From the NCBI GenBank assembly GCA_963833465.1, contig CAWHXW010000001.1:1-64000 (forward strand): 64,000 nucleotides of DNA, written 5' to 3'. Both the position numbers and the translations under genes were made by a program. This stretch comes from Fen-1298 sp963833465 (GTDB taxonomy: Bacteria > Bacteroidota > Ignavibacteria > UBA10030). Positions 17,279-26,203 of the stretch are shown here, piece after piece. The notes beneath the pieces were generated by a model. The model saw only the letters and a list, made by a program, of their open reading frames with translations, was not told where the DNA came from and did no database searches. Numbering within the stretch: position 1 is the stretch's first letter; each line of letters opens with the position of its first letter.

Positions 17279-18628
17279 ATGATACGAACTATTTCCCTTC
17301 TATTAGTTATTTTCTTTACTATATCTTTCGCTCAATTTAACGAAGATGCACATAGATCGGATCAACATCCTTTTAGTCCGGTAACATTCGAAGTAATTCC
17401 CTACTGGAATGAGGACACAACATCCGTTGATCTTACAGTTTTTTACAGAATCAACCCGTCTCTTTTCTTCTTTGCTAAAACTTCTAACGGGCAACAAGAA
17501 GCTTATGAAGCAAAAGGTGAATTAGCATTTGAAATTTATGACGAAAAAGATGCTGTCGCTGCACGTAACTTTCGGCCGTTAATTATCGAACGAAATTCGA
17601 TTCCGATAGAAGATGCTCCATTTTCCGAGGAAATACAAGGTACACTTACATTCAAGTTGAAAAAGGGATTTTATAAAATTGTTGTGGAGATAAAAGACAG
17701 TGAATCTGAAAAAACATATATAAATCGCGACACGAAAATTGATGCCCGTTCTATTATTTTCGACTTAAATATATCCTCTCCGATTTTTGTTGAGCCAATC
17801 TCATCTGAAACATCAAAAGAACAAAATATTTTTTCCCCAGTCAACCGAGGAGGCGGTGTAATTATCGGCCAAACCGGCGGTTGTCTGCTTCAAGTAATTT
17901 CACCTGACACAAATATGGATATAAATCTTTCATGGAAAGTGAACAGCAAAAATGAAACTGATGAAGACAATCTGCAAGAATTATCCGGCGATAAATGCCT
18001 TCAGCAATATGGCACACCCGTCGTCATAGAAAATTCAAAACACGCGTCAATTTCAGTAAAAAAGGATTCAAAACACAGCCGGTTAATTTTTATTCCAATT
18101 CCAATTGAACGATTAGAAACCGGCAAATATCAAATAGCCATAGCTATAAAACAAGGAACACTGAAATCCATAAAAAATTCCTTTTTTGATGTTATCTGGC
18201 CGTCAAAACCTCATTCTCTTTCTAACTTCAAAATAGCTGTTGATGCATTACGCCATATTGCAACAGAAGCAGAGCTTGACAACATGACGGCTTTTAGTTC
18301 CAGCAAATCAGAGGCAGCTTTTCGGGCATTCTGGCGCAAACAAAATCATGACACGACTCGAGCATTTAATCCTGCTATGGCTGAATACTACCGCCGTGTT
18401 GACGAAACGATAAAGCGGTTTTCTTCCCAAAACGAAGCCGATGGTTATCGTACAGATCGAGGGCGAATTTACATTTTGTTCGGTTCACCGTCTTACACAA
18501 ATCGTTTATTGAAACCAAATTCAGCACCTACAGAAATCTGGACTTACGAAAAACTTAAACGGCGATTTATTTTTACCGATGAGCATAAATCAGGGAATTA
18601 TATTCTTACTAAGATGGAGAACTATTGA
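17279..18628 (+). CDS. exported GWxTD-domain protein
   Basis: A 449-residue protein with a signal peptide (residues 1-18, ending ISFAQ) and a long beta-rich N-terminal region. The C-terminal 120 residues match the GWxTD domain found in FCB bacteria: FRAFWRKQN, NPAMAEYYRRVDE and the motif itself as DGYRTDRGRIYILFG, with tyrosine in place of tryptophan, then EIWTYE. Function of the domain is not established. It overlaps pdxA by TTGA, so it heads a three-gene unit with pdxA and ftsE. Confidence 0.85.
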   Translation: MIRTISLLLVIFFTISFAQFNEDAHRSDQHPFSPVTFEVIPYWNEDTTSVDLTVFYRINPSLFFFAKTSNGQQEAYEAKGELAFEIYDEKDAVAARNFRPLIIERNSIPIEDAPFSEEIQGTLTFKLKKGFYKIVVEIKDSESEKTYINRDTKIDARSIIFDLNISSPIFVEPISSETSKEQNIFSPVNRGGGVIIGQTGGCLLQVISPDTNMDINLSWKVNSKNETDEDNLQELSGDKCLQQYGTPVVIENSKHASISVKKDSKHSRLIFIPIPIERLETGKYQIAIAIKQGTLKSIKNSFFDVIWPSKPHSLSNFKIAVDALRHIATEAELDNMTAFSSSKSEAAFRAFWRKQNHDTTRAFNPAMAEYYRRVDETIKRFSSQNEADGYRTDRGRIYILFGSPSYTNRLLKPNSAPTEIWTYEKLKRRFIFTDEHKSGNYILTKMENY

Positions 18629-19629
18629 AACCAATAATAGCTATCACGATCGGCGACTTTAACGGTGTAGGTCCGGAACTCGCACTTAAGGCAGCAGCAA
18701 ATCAATCGGTGAAGAAAAGCTGTACTCCTCTACTTGTCGGTCCATTAAATATCTTTGAATACGCGGCGAAACAATTCAAGATAAAATTGAAATTCGAAAG
18801 AGCAACTCTTGCATCGCTTCATAATTTATCGCAAAATATAATTCCTATCCTTGATGTTGCCGACGGCATCAGTGCCGATATACAATACGGAATTCCTACT
18901 AAAGCGTCCGGAAGGTCTGCCGGAATCGCTCTTGAGCGAGCTGTCGAATTATGTTCGCAAAATAAAGTATCGGCAATGGTAACTGCTCCGGTTTCGAAAG
19001 AAGCGCTTAATTCTGCAGGATACAATTTCCCCGGCCAGACAGAAATGATTGCTCTTCTTACGCGCTCCCAAAGCGTAGCAATGATGCTGATTTCGGACAC
19101 AATGCGTGTCGGATTGGTTACAATCCACACAGGAGTGAAGAACATTGCAGCACAAATTTTCAAGGAAAAAATTGTCGAAAAGATTTCTATTGTTGATGAT
19201 TCTCTGAAAAAAGATATTGGATTGAAGAAACCAAAACTTGCCGTTCTTGCACTTAATCCGCATTGCGGCGAAAACGGGTTGATAGGAACGGAAGAGAACG
19301 AAATTATTATTCCTTCAATTGCGGAATCTCAGGCGAAAGGAATTCTTGCCGAAGGACCTTTTTCCGCCGATGCATTCTTTGGCAACCATTTATACAAAAA
19401 TTTCGATGCAATCATTGCAATGTACCATGACCAAGGATTGATTCCTCTTAAAATGAATTCGTTCGGTAAAGGCGTGAACTTTTCGGCTGGACTTAAAATT
19501 ATACGCACTTCTCCTGACCACGGCACCGCATACGATATTGCGGGGAAGAATAAAGCCAACCTTTCCAGCATGCTCGAAGCAATCAAATTGGCACTCACAA
19601 TTTTAAAAAACAGGCGGAAGAATGATTGA
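18625..19629 (+). CDS. pdxA: 4-hydroxythreonine-4-phosphate dehydrogenase
   Basis: NAD-dependent oxidation of 4-phosphohydroxy-L-threonine in the DXP-dependent pyridoxal phosphate pathway. The N-terminus (IAITIGDFNGVGPELALKA), HTGVKN, NPHCGENG and MYHDQGLIPLKM with their metal-binding histidines identify PdxA; 334 residues is normal. The start is TTG at 18625, overlapping the preceding stop as TTGA; this is the only start that retains the family N-terminal strand. The 3' end overlaps ftsE by 8 nt. Confidence 0.95.
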   Translation: MKPIIAITIGDFNGVGPELALKAAANQSVKKSCTPLLVGPLNIFEYAAKQFKIKLKFERATLASLHNLSQNIIPILDVADGISADIQYGIPTKASGRSAGIALERAVELCSQNKVSAMVTAPVSKEALNSAGYNFPGQTEMIALLTRSQSVAMMLISDTMRVGLVTIHTGVKNIAAQIFKEKIVEKISIVDDSLKKDIGLKKPKLAVLALNPHCGENGLIGTEENEIIIPSIAESQAKGILAEGPFSADAFFGNHLYKNFDAIIAMYHDQGLIPLKMNSFGKGVNFSAGLKIIRTSPDHGTAYDIAGKNKANLSSMLEAIKLALTILKNRRKND

Positions 19630-20293
19630 TTTAAAAAACGTCAGTGTTTCATTTGAAAATCAGCATGTGCTCGATGCGATAAACTTTTCGATGAAGCAAA
19701 GCGAGTTCGTCTATTTAGTCGGTCAGACAGGAATGGGTAAAAGTACATTAATGAGATTAATGTATTTTGATTTAATGCCATCCTCCGGAAAAGTAAGAGT
19801 CGCCAGTTATGATTCTTCGACCATTACAAGCCGTCAAATACCGCGCTTGCGGCGTCGGCTTGGAATTGTATTTCAGGATTTTAAATTACTTGAAGACCGC
19901 GATGTGTATGATAATGTTGCATTTGCATTATTTGTTACGAATGCTCGCCGCAGCGAAATAAAGAAAAAGGTATTACATACACTTGCCGATGTCGGTTTGA
20001 GTCATAAGCGTTACCAAATGCCGAACGAACTATCTGGAGGAGAACAGCAGCGTGTTGTTATTGCAAGAGCTCTTGTGAATGAACCGGTTATTTTATTAGC
20101 TGATGAACCTACAGGAAATCTTGATCCTGTATCTTCTGCGGAAATTATGGAACTTCTAACAAAAATAAATATGCGCGGCACTGCTATTTTGATGGCCACG
20201 CATAATTACGACCTCGTGAAGAAATATCCTGCCAGAGTTGTTCAATTGAAGGAAGGAAAATTATCCGAAGTTGAAATGAAAAAAGGAAAGTAA
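19622..20293 (+). CDS. ftsE: cell-division ATPase FtsE
   Basis: ABC ATPase that with FtsX activates septal peptidoglycan hydrolases. Walker A GQTGMGKST (34-42), Q-loop FQDFKLLEDRDVYDNVAF (the typical FtsE wording), signature LSGGEQQRV, Walker B LLADEPTGNLDP and H-loop ATHNYDLV. The 223 residues match FtsE. No ftsX follows; the next gene is convergent. FtsE and FtsX are known to be encoded apart in parts of the FCB group, so this is not necessarily a loss. Confidence 0.92.
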   Translation: MIDLKNVSVSFENQHVLDAINFSMKQSEFVYLVGQTGMGKSTLMRLMYFDLMPSSGKVRVASYDSSTITSRQIPRLRRRLGIVFQDFKLLEDRDVYDNVAFALFVTNARRSEIKKKVLHTLADVGLSHKRYQMPNELSGGEQQRVVIARALVNEPVILLADEPTGNLDPVSSAEIMELLTKINMRGTAILMATHNYDLVKKYPARVVQLKEGKLSEVEMKKGK

Positions 20294-20314
20294 AAATAGC
20301 ACCAACACGAAAGA

Positions 20315-20545
20315 TTATTTTACTTGCTCAACACGTTTTACTTCAGGATGTTCAATCATTAATGCCCGTTCTATGCCTGCACGCAAAGTCATTAAAGACA
20401 TCGGGCAGCCGATGCACGATCCTAACAATCGCACTTCGACAATTCCATCCTCTTTGACCTTTACAAGTTGAATATCTCCTCCGTCGATCGCAAGAAATAT
20501 TCGAAGACGAGACAGACTTGATTCAATATCTTCTTGAGTCAACAT
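20315..20545 (-). CDS. NifU-like C-terminal (Nfu) Fe-S protein
   Basis: A 76-residue single-domain Nfu protein that can carry or deliver Fe-S clusters. The domain covers the whole chain, with the CxxC motif in LLGSCIGCPMS (C44, C47). It starts directly after the DinB-family stop (no gap). With Mrp at 21127-22224 this forms a second patch of Fe-S biogenesis genes away from the SUF operon. Confidence 0.9.
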   Translation of the reverse strand: MLTQEDIESSLSRLRIFLAIDGGDIQLVKVKEDGIVEVRLLGSCIGCPMSLMTLRAGIERALMIEHPEVKRVEQVK

Positions 20546-21073
20546 CTAATGATCCTTTAAAAACAAATCTATTCTCTTTTTTTGCAAGAAATGGTGTCTA
20601 AAGTGCATTACAATTAATTGGTACCATTCTTTTGCTCCCAAATATCCTAAATTAGGATGCTTGGTTTTTCCAAAATGAACTGCATTATCAATTTCAGCAG
20701 ATAGATCTTGGAGCTTTTTTTGCAACAAACGCATCCCTGCGCCTATTTTTCCTTTATTCTCCGGCTGCTTAGGAGTATAAGCTGGAGACGGCGGTACTTT
20801 GATTCGAATCGGTGGAAATGAATTCATAAAAAACATCAGCTTCCCTATAAAAGTTTTTTTCTCCTGTTTATTTTCATCGTTTATAAGACAAAGTTCAATT
20901 TGCTTTACATGAAAATTTAGAGCTCCATTTACGAGATGCTCATACACTTGTCCAATCGACCAACTTTCTAAGGATGGTTTTCTGGTAAATTGTTCTTCAG
21001 AATAATTTTCCAACTCTGATTTCCAAATACTTGCAACCTTTAAATACTTATTAAAAATATTTTCCGCAATCAT
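20546..21073 (-). CDS. DinB-superfamily putative metal-dependent protein
   Basis: A 175-residue four-helix-bundle protein of the DinB/YfiT type. The metal-binding triad is likely the histidine in YEHLVNG near residue 46 and those in MHFRHHFLQKKRI near the C-terminus. Some relatives are thiol (bacillithiol) S-transferases, which would fit an organism carrying bshA, but specificity cannot be read from the sequence. Sandwiched between mrp and nfu on the same strand. Confidence 0.8.
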   Translation of the reverse strand: MIAENIFNKYLKVASIWKSELENYSEEQFTRKPSLESWSIGQVYEHLVNGALNFHVKQIELCLINDENKQEKKTFIGKLMFFMNSFPPIRIKVPPSPAYTPKQPENKGKIGAGMRLLQKKLQDLSAEIDNAVHFGKTKHPNLGYLGAKEWYQLIVMHFRHHFLQKKRIDLFLKDH

Positions 21074-21126
21074 ATTTTATTTTGCTTTGAACAATATAGC
21101 TTTTCTTTTGATAATTCCTTATTTAA

Positions 21127-22224
21127 TTAATTATGATTAGGAATTAATATATCTATCTTTGGCACAGACGGTGATCCAAGATATTGAATACTGATCTGCG
21201 CCGCAAGTTGCCTTGCTATGTCTTTCATAATTTTCCCTTGCTGGGAATTCGGTTCTCCGTGAACAATCGGATCACCTTTGTCACCTCCGACCCTCACGCT
21301 TGTGTCAATCGGAATTTCACCAAGCAATGGGACATTAAGTTCTTCCGCAGTCCGTTTGCCGCCTCCGCTGTCAAAAATATTTTCGCGCTGTCCACAGTGA
21401 CTGCAAATAAAATAACTCATATTTTCAATTATACCAAGTACAGGCACATTAACTTTATTGAACATTACCAATCCCTTTTTTGCATCTGCAAGCGCTACGT
21501 CCTGCGGTGTTGTAACGATAACCGCGCCGGTTAAAGGAATTGTTTGCACAAGTGTAAGCTGGATGTCGCCTGTGCCCGGAGGCAAATCGAAAATAAGATA
21601 ATCTAATTCGCCCCAGTTGACATCAGACATAAATTGCTTAACTGCGCCGCTTGCCATTGGTCCGCGCCAAATAACTGCTTCCATCGGATCAACAAGAAAG
21701 CCGATCGACATAACTTTCACACCATAACGTTCCAAAGGTTCAAGTTTATTATTCAATACATTTGGCCGCTCGTTGATTCCAAACATAAGCGGGATACTTG
21801 GACCATAAACATCAGCATCTACAAGTCCGACTTTCGCGCCGTCCATAGCCAGCGCAACCGCAAGATTCACTGCTATTGTAGATTTACCAACGCCGCCCTT
21901 TCCGCTTGCCACAGCAATCGTATTTTTGACGCCAAACAAAATATTATCCTTTTGCGCATGTGTATTTCGCTGTACGTTTGATGTCATCTTAATATCGATT
22001 TTCTCCACTTTTTCGATGACGCTACGAATTGCTTTTTCGCAATCCATAACGAATTGATCCCGAACTGGACATGCCGGCGTTGTGAGTTGTAAATCGAACT
22101 TGATGTTATTGCCTGTGATAGTCAAATTCTTTACAAATCCGAGTTCAACAATATTTCTATGCAAATCAGGATCTTTGACTTGTTTAAGTGATTGTATAAC
22201 ATTTTCTTCTGTTAGTTTCATCAT
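21127..22224 (-). CDS. mrp: Mrp/NBP35 (ApbC) Fe-S carrier ATPase
   Basis: P-loop ATPase that binds and transfers Fe-S clusters. An N-terminal DUF59 domain (about 5-80, with TTPACPVRDQ) precedes the deviant Walker A GKGGVGKST (108-116), a switch region DLPPGTGD and the CxxC in FICSHCGQRE that coordinates the bridging cluster. Length 365 is typical. It is 53 bp upstream of the dinB-nfu pair on the same strand and 145 bp after purC. Confidence 0.94.
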   Translation of the reverse strand: MMKLTEENVIQSLKQVKDPDLHRNIVELGFVKNLTITGNNIKFDLQLTTPACPVRDQFVMDCEKAIRSVIEKVEKIDIKMTSNVQRNTHAQKDNILFGVKNTIAVASGKGGVGKSTIAVNLAVALAMDGAKVGLVDADVYGPSIPLMFGINERPNVLNNKLEPLERYGVKVMSIGFLVDPMEAVIWRGPMASGAVKQFMSDVNWGELDYLIFDLPPGTGDIQLTLVQTIPLTGAVIVTTPQDVALADAKKGLVMFNKVNVPVLGIIENMSYFICSHCGQRENIFDSGGGKRTAEELNVPLLGEIPIDTSVRVGGDKGDPIVHGEPNSQQGKIMKDIARQLAAQISIQYLGSPSVPKIDILIPNHN

Positions 22225-22334
22225 AAGAATGAATTCTCTTTTAATAAGATAGTTAAATGCTTAATTTAAAATCTAAAACGATTATTGAGGAAATTCGGTT
22301 CCTTGATTTTGTCAAATATGGTTCTTCAATTAAA

Positions 22335-22359
22335 ATTTTTGTTTACGATAAACAAAAAT
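22335..22359. repeat. AT-rich perfect palindrome between purC and mrp
   Basis: ATTTTTGTTTA-CGA-TAAACAAAAAT, 11-bp arms, ending 11 bp before the purC stop and 110 bp upstream of the mrp start. It could be a weak terminator for purC or a regulator site; the absence of GC pairs makes a strong terminator unlikely. Confidence 0.5.
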
Positions 22360-22369
22360 AGCACCTGAT

Positions 22370-23281
22370 TTACATAAGTGTCTTTCCGCTTAATCGCTTC
22401 AGTGCTTCTAAATAAAGAGCTGATGTTTTTAAAACAACATCGATGGGTAATTTTGGCGGAGGTGGTTTTTTGTTGAAATCAATCGAAAGAAGATAATCAC
22501 GAACGAATTGTTTATCGAAGCTTTCTTGTCCGCGGCCAGCTTCGTATTTATCTTTAGGCCAGAAGCGGGAAGAATCAGGCGTCAGCAATTCGTCAATAAG
22601 AATCAGTTCGCCGTTTTCATTCAATCCAAATTCCATTTTAGTGTCGGCAATAATAATTCCCTTTTTCTCTGCTAATTCTGAACCATGGCAATAGACGTTA
22701 AGCGAGACGTCTCTAACTTTCTCCGCAAGTTCTTTTCCTATGATGTTTGTCATCTGATCAAAAGAAATATTTTCATCGTGTTTGCCTACTTCCTCTTTCG
22801 TCGTTGGTGTAAATATCGGCTCTGGAAGTTTGGACGATTCGACAAGTCCATCCGGTAATTGAATGCCGCATACATTTTTACTTTTCTGATATTCAATCCA
22901 TCCGGAACCGGAGAGATAACCGCGTACGATGCACTCGACAGGTAAAGGTTTTGTTTTTTTTACATACATTGTACGGTCACTAAGAAAATCCCAATACGGT
23001 TTGCATTCAGAAGGGAAATCATATATAATTGAAGAAAGTAGATGATTCTGAATGATGCTCTTTGTCTGTTCAAACCAGAAATCAGAAATTTGTGTCAGCA
23101 CTTTTCCTTTGAACGGAATTCCTTCGTTCATAACAACATCGAAGGCGGAAAGACGGTCAGTTGCAACGATAAGTAATGCATCACCAAAATCATATATGTC
23201 GCGCACTTTGCCGCGATTCTTCAATTTTAACCCAGGAAAATTTGTTTGAATAATAACCGGCTCTGTAATATTGATATTCAT
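22370..23281 (-). CDS. purC: SAICAR synthetase
   Basis: ATP-dependent joining of aspartate to CAIR in purine synthesis. GKVRDIYDFGD near the N-terminus, ATDRLSAFDVVM, VECIVRGYLSGSGW, DTKMEFGL and LIDELLTPDSSRFW are all family motifs. At 303 residues it is the longer form found in Bacteroidota and yeast rather than the ~240-residue E. coli form. Its ATG overlaps the aat stop (ATGA). Confidence 0.96.
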   Translation of the reverse strand: MNINITEPVIIQTNFPGLKLKNRGKVRDIYDFGDALLIVATDRLSAFDVVMNEGIPFKGKVLTQISDFWFEQTKSIIQNHLLSSIIYDFPSECKPYWDFLSDRTMYVKKTKPLPVECIVRGYLSGSGWIEYQKSKNVCGIQLPDGLVESSKLPEPIFTPTTKEEVGKHDENISFDQMTNIIGKELAEKVRDVSLNVYCHGSELAEKKGIIIADTKMEFGLNENGELILIDELLTPDSSRFWPKDKYEAGRGQESFDKQFVRDYLLSIDFNKKPPPPKLPIDVVLKTSALYLEALKRLSGKTLM

Positions 23282-23889
23282 AATTCCTCGTCAATAAATG
23301 AACGGGTGACATTAAGCGCTTCTTCTAATCTTTTTATGTACTCGCTGCGCGGAATTTCGCATGCTCCAAACATTTTTAGGTGCGGTGTGATGTATTGAGT
23401 ATCGAGCAATGTAAAACCGCGTTCTTTCATTCTTTCAACAAGTTTCACTAAAGCAATCTTAGAAGCGCCGCGCACTCGACTGAACATTGACTCGCCGAAA
23501 AATGCCCCGCGAATTGCAACACCGTAGAGACCGCCGACAAGACTATCATCTTTCCAAGATTCGACACTGTGAGCAAGCCCAAACTTATGAAGCTGAATAT
23601 AGCTTTGAATAATCGTTTCCGAAATCCATGTTTCTTCACGTTCCGCACAGGTGCGTATTACTTTTTCAAATTGCTTATTAATTCGTATTTCGAATTCTTT
23701 CTTCTTAAGCGTCAATTTTAAACTGCGTGGAATATGAAATTCATTCAAATCAAATATTGTGCGCGGATCCGGCGAGTACCAGCTTATTTCCCCGGTTTTC
23801 GAATCTGCCATCGGAAAATAACCGTTGCAATATGCTGTACACAAAAATTGTGGATCGATTATCTTCGTTTGTGATGAGTGTACTTGCAT
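23278..23889 (-). CDS. aat: leucyl/phenylalanyl-tRNA-protein transferase
   Basis: Adds Leu or Phe from aminoacyl-tRNA to N-terminal Arg or Lys of proteins for ClpS/ClpAP degradation (N-end rule). Recognised by AYCNGYFPM near residue 20, ISWYSPDPR, the central SVESWKDDSLVGGLYGVAIRG-type core and GESMFSR, and by the 203-residue length. It lies 53 bp downstream of pfkA and is coupled to purC. Confidence 0.95.
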   Translation of the reverse strand: MQVHSSQTKIIDPQFLCTAYCNGYFPMADSKTGEISWYSPDPRTIFDLNEFHIPRSLKLTLKKKEFEIRINKQFEKVIRTCAEREETWISETIIQSYIQLHKFGLAHSVESWKDDSLVGGLYGVAIRGAFFGESMFSRVRGASKIALVKLVERMKERGFTLLDTQYITPHLKMFGACEIPRSEYIKRLEEALNVTRSFIDEEL

Positions 23890-23942
23890 ATGTTTTTGGC
23901 GGTCCTATATTAAGAGAAAATTCTAAAAGAAGGTTTCATATC

Positions 23943-25037
23943 TTAATCTCCGAAAGAAGTCCCAACCATTTTCGCCGTTTGTATGTGCTGCGAATTGAGC
24001 GGTACAGTGCGGAGTTTTAAAATTGCTTCTTTCACAGGAACAGCGACAACTTCAGTTCCGCACAAACTTACCATATGTCCAAATTTACCTTCCTCTGCCA
24101 ACTCAAGTGCCATCGCACCATATCTTGTGGCGAGTATACGATCGTATGCAGTTGGACTGCCGCCACGCAATGTATGTCCCAGTACGACAACGCGAGTCTC
24201 AAGTCCGGTTGCCTCTTCGATCTTTCGTCCCACAAGATCACCAATTCCACCTAATCGAACTGGGTCCGTGCGCTTTTTATCCATTTCTTTCACTACAACA
24301 TCACCTTCGGCTGGTTTTGCTCCTTCTGCTACACAAATAATGCTGAACCTATTTCCGCTTTTGCTGCGGAGCAGAACGTGCTCAAATACTTTCTCCCATA
24401 TAAATGGAATTTCAGGAATCAGAATCCCATCTGCACCACCGGCAATTCCAGCTCCGAGTGCAATCCATCCGGCATACCTTCCCATCACTTCTACTACCAT
24501 CACTCGATGATGCGAGGAAGCTGTAGTATGAAGACGATCAATTGCCTCAGTTGCGACAGAGACTGCGGAATCATATCCGAATGTCACATCAGTCGCTGAA
24601 AGATCATTGTCGATAGTTTTAGGTACACCAATAAAATTGAGGCCTAGCTCTGTGAAGCGATCTACAATGTGCATCGTTCCATCTCCACCGACTGCAATAA
24701 GCGCATCTAAATTCCAATTGCGATAATTCTGAATTGCCTGACTCGAATAATCCAGCACATCGATGCCTTGCGGTGTCCCCACAGGAAATTGGAAAGGGTT
24801 TCCTTTATTGGAAGTACCAAGAATTGTTCCGCCCCTATTAATGATGCCGCCGATATCTTTAGGTGTTAATTCACGCATTCGTCCTTCTACAAGGCCTTCA
24901 AAGCCATCCAGAATTCCAATAACGGTTGCATTAAATTGTGTCATTGCCGGTTTTGCTATACTGCGGATAACTGCATTCAAGCCGGGGCAGTCACCGCCGC
25001 CGGTAAGTATTCCGATTCTCTTCAAATTATTTTTCAT
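23943..25037 (-). CDS. pfkA: 6-phosphofructokinase, phosphoryl donor uncertain
   Basis: Phosphorylates fructose 6-phosphate in glycolysis. Family A motifs: GILTGGGDCPGLN (9-21), GGDGT (117-121), PKTIDNDL (139-146), EVMGRYAGWIAL. In this family the residues matching E. coli G104 and G124 decide ATP or pyrophosphate use; here they are G120 (ATP-like) and K140 (pyrophosphate-like), a mixed pair. At 364 residues it is longer than E. coli PfkA (320) and resembles the mixed-substrate group III. Head of a probable pfkA-aat-purC transcript. Confidence 0.93.
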   Translation of the reverse strand: MKNNLKRIGILTGGGDCPGLNAVIRSIAKPAMTQFNATVIGILDGFEGLVEGRMRELTPKDIGGIINRGGTILGTSNKGNPFQFPVGTPQGIDVLDYSSQAIQNYRNWNLDALIAVGGDGTMHIVDRFTELGLNFIGVPKTIDNDLSATDVTFGYDSAVSVATEAIDRLHTTASSHHRVMVVEVMGRYAGWIALGAGIAGGADGILIPEIPFIWEKVFEHVLLRSKSGNRFSIICVAEGAKPAEGDVVVKEMDKKRTDPVRLGGIGDLVGRKIEEATGLETRVVVLGHTLRGGSPTAYDRILATRYGAMALELAEEGKFGHMVSLCGTEVVAVPVKEAILKLRTVPLNSQHIQTAKMVGTSFGD

Positions 25038-25120
25038 TTTTTAATTTCAATTGTGAATAATTCTTCCATTGGTAAGATACAAAAAAGTGCTATCTGATTC
25101 CACAGACTCAACAAAACGAA

Positions 25121-25158
25121 AGAAGCCCCTCCAATCGGCACTGGAGAGGCTTCTTTTA
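25121..25158 (-). terminator. intrinsic terminator
   Basis: AGAAGCC-C-CTCCA ... TGGAG-A-GGCTTCT, 13-bp stem with one mismatch and an 8-nt loop, T-rich on both strands. It follows the leftward membrane-protein gene (stop at 25175) and separates it from pfkA. Confidence 0.85.
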
Positions 25159-25174
25159 AAATCAAAAAAGCAAA

Positions 25175-25960
25175 TTATGCTTCTTTCTTCTTTTCCTCTG
25201 CACTCTGTTGATATTTTTCGCCAAACCAAGCGCCAAAAAATGAAATTATAAATCCCAAAATCAATCCTATAATGAGATAAGTTGTTGTTAATGTTTGTGA
25301 GCTGAGTAAAATAACGAATCTGAGAAAAACCCAATCGAGAATTACTACCAGCAATCCAGCAACGGCAGGTTCTCTCAGTGTAACACCTGGAGACTTAACA
25401 CCGACGACAAATCCTGTCGCCACAAAACTTCCGATGAAGCCGGCAAATGCAAACTTGAAAATATGAGGAGGAAAAAGAGTTGAGAGTATAAAAACTAATA
25501 ATACGTTAAGAGCAAAACCGATAACTACGCCGACCAGTACCCACTTCCAAAGAAACTTTTTGATATTTTTTTCTTCAGCCGAAGATTCATCGCCTTGCAA
25601 TTTTTCACCTGCCCAACCGCCAACCCACGAAAAGCCAACGCCAAGAAGCAATAGAAGCAAGTTGACAGCTTTTGAGAATTGAATTTCGACATTAGTAATT
25701 ATGAGTAAAATCAGCATCACTACCATTACAATAGCTCCGCCTACTGTTGCTTCATTAATTGTTATGCCCGGAGAAAAGTATCCAATAATAGCTCCGGTAA
25801 CAATAAAACCACCTAACATAATCAGTGCTTGAATTTCACGACTGTGAAACATCGGCGCCACAATTAAATAAGATGCTCCTACTATAATAAGTCCTACAAT
25901 AACCGATAAGATGACCCATTTCCAATGCAACTTGGGTTCTTGATGCGCATTATGTGTCAT
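25175..25960 (-). CDS. internally duplicated membrane protein, unknown function
   Basis: A 261-residue protein with about eight hydrophobic segments in two homologous halves (about 11-125 and 138-255). Each half has a WKWV start, a glycine-rich segment with GYFSPGITINEATVGG or VGVKSPGVTLREPAVAG, and ends with G-W-x-GEK-x-Q followed by an acidic/lysine tail (SSAEEKNI, SAEEKKKEA). The halves therefore arose by tandem duplication, as in many two-fold pseudo-symmetric transporters, but I recognise no transporter family. The gene stands alone and ends at a strong terminator. Confidence 0.75.
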   Translation of the reverse strand: MTHNAHQEPKLHWKWVILSVIVGLIIVGASYLIVAPMFHSREIQALIMLGGFIVTGAIIGYFSPGITINEATVGGAIVMVVMLILLIITNVEIQFSKAVNLLLLLLGVGFSWVGGWAGEKLQGDESSAEEKNIKKFLWKWVLVGVVIGFALNVLLVFILSTLFPPHIFKFAFAGFIGSFVATGFVVGVKSPGVTLREPAVAGLLVVILDWVFLRFVILLSSQTLTTTYLIIGLILGFIISFFGAWFGEKYQQSAEEKKKEA

Positions 25961-26203
25961 AATAGTCTTCCTTCTGTTGGTTGATGAAGTTGAATAATAT
26001 ATTCTGCTAAATGTGAATATCTAAAAACAATGAAGGAAAAGCAAGAAATATGTTTGGGTTGTGAAAGATATAACAAAATGGGAACAAATGTTTCGTTTTT
26101 GCATGTTAAAAGAAATCTCTATGCTAATTGGAATCTTTATTTTGGCGTAAAGATTTTTCTAAAATAAGTAATTGATTATCGTAAATTGAGATATCAAAAT
26201 GTA

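Noticed and set aside
23983..24510. 175-residue open frame antisense to pfkA
   Set aside because: Proline/serine-rich low-complexity translation, opposite a well-conserved gene; a frame shadow.
25047..25334. 95-residue leftward open frame running through the terminator at 25121-25158
   Set aside because: It overlaps the end of the duplicated membrane protein in another frame and would have to read through the hairpin.
26030..26167. 45-residue rightward mini-ORF with a CLGC motif
   Set aside because: No ribosome-binding site and no family; lies alone between leftward genes. Worth recording only as a possibility.
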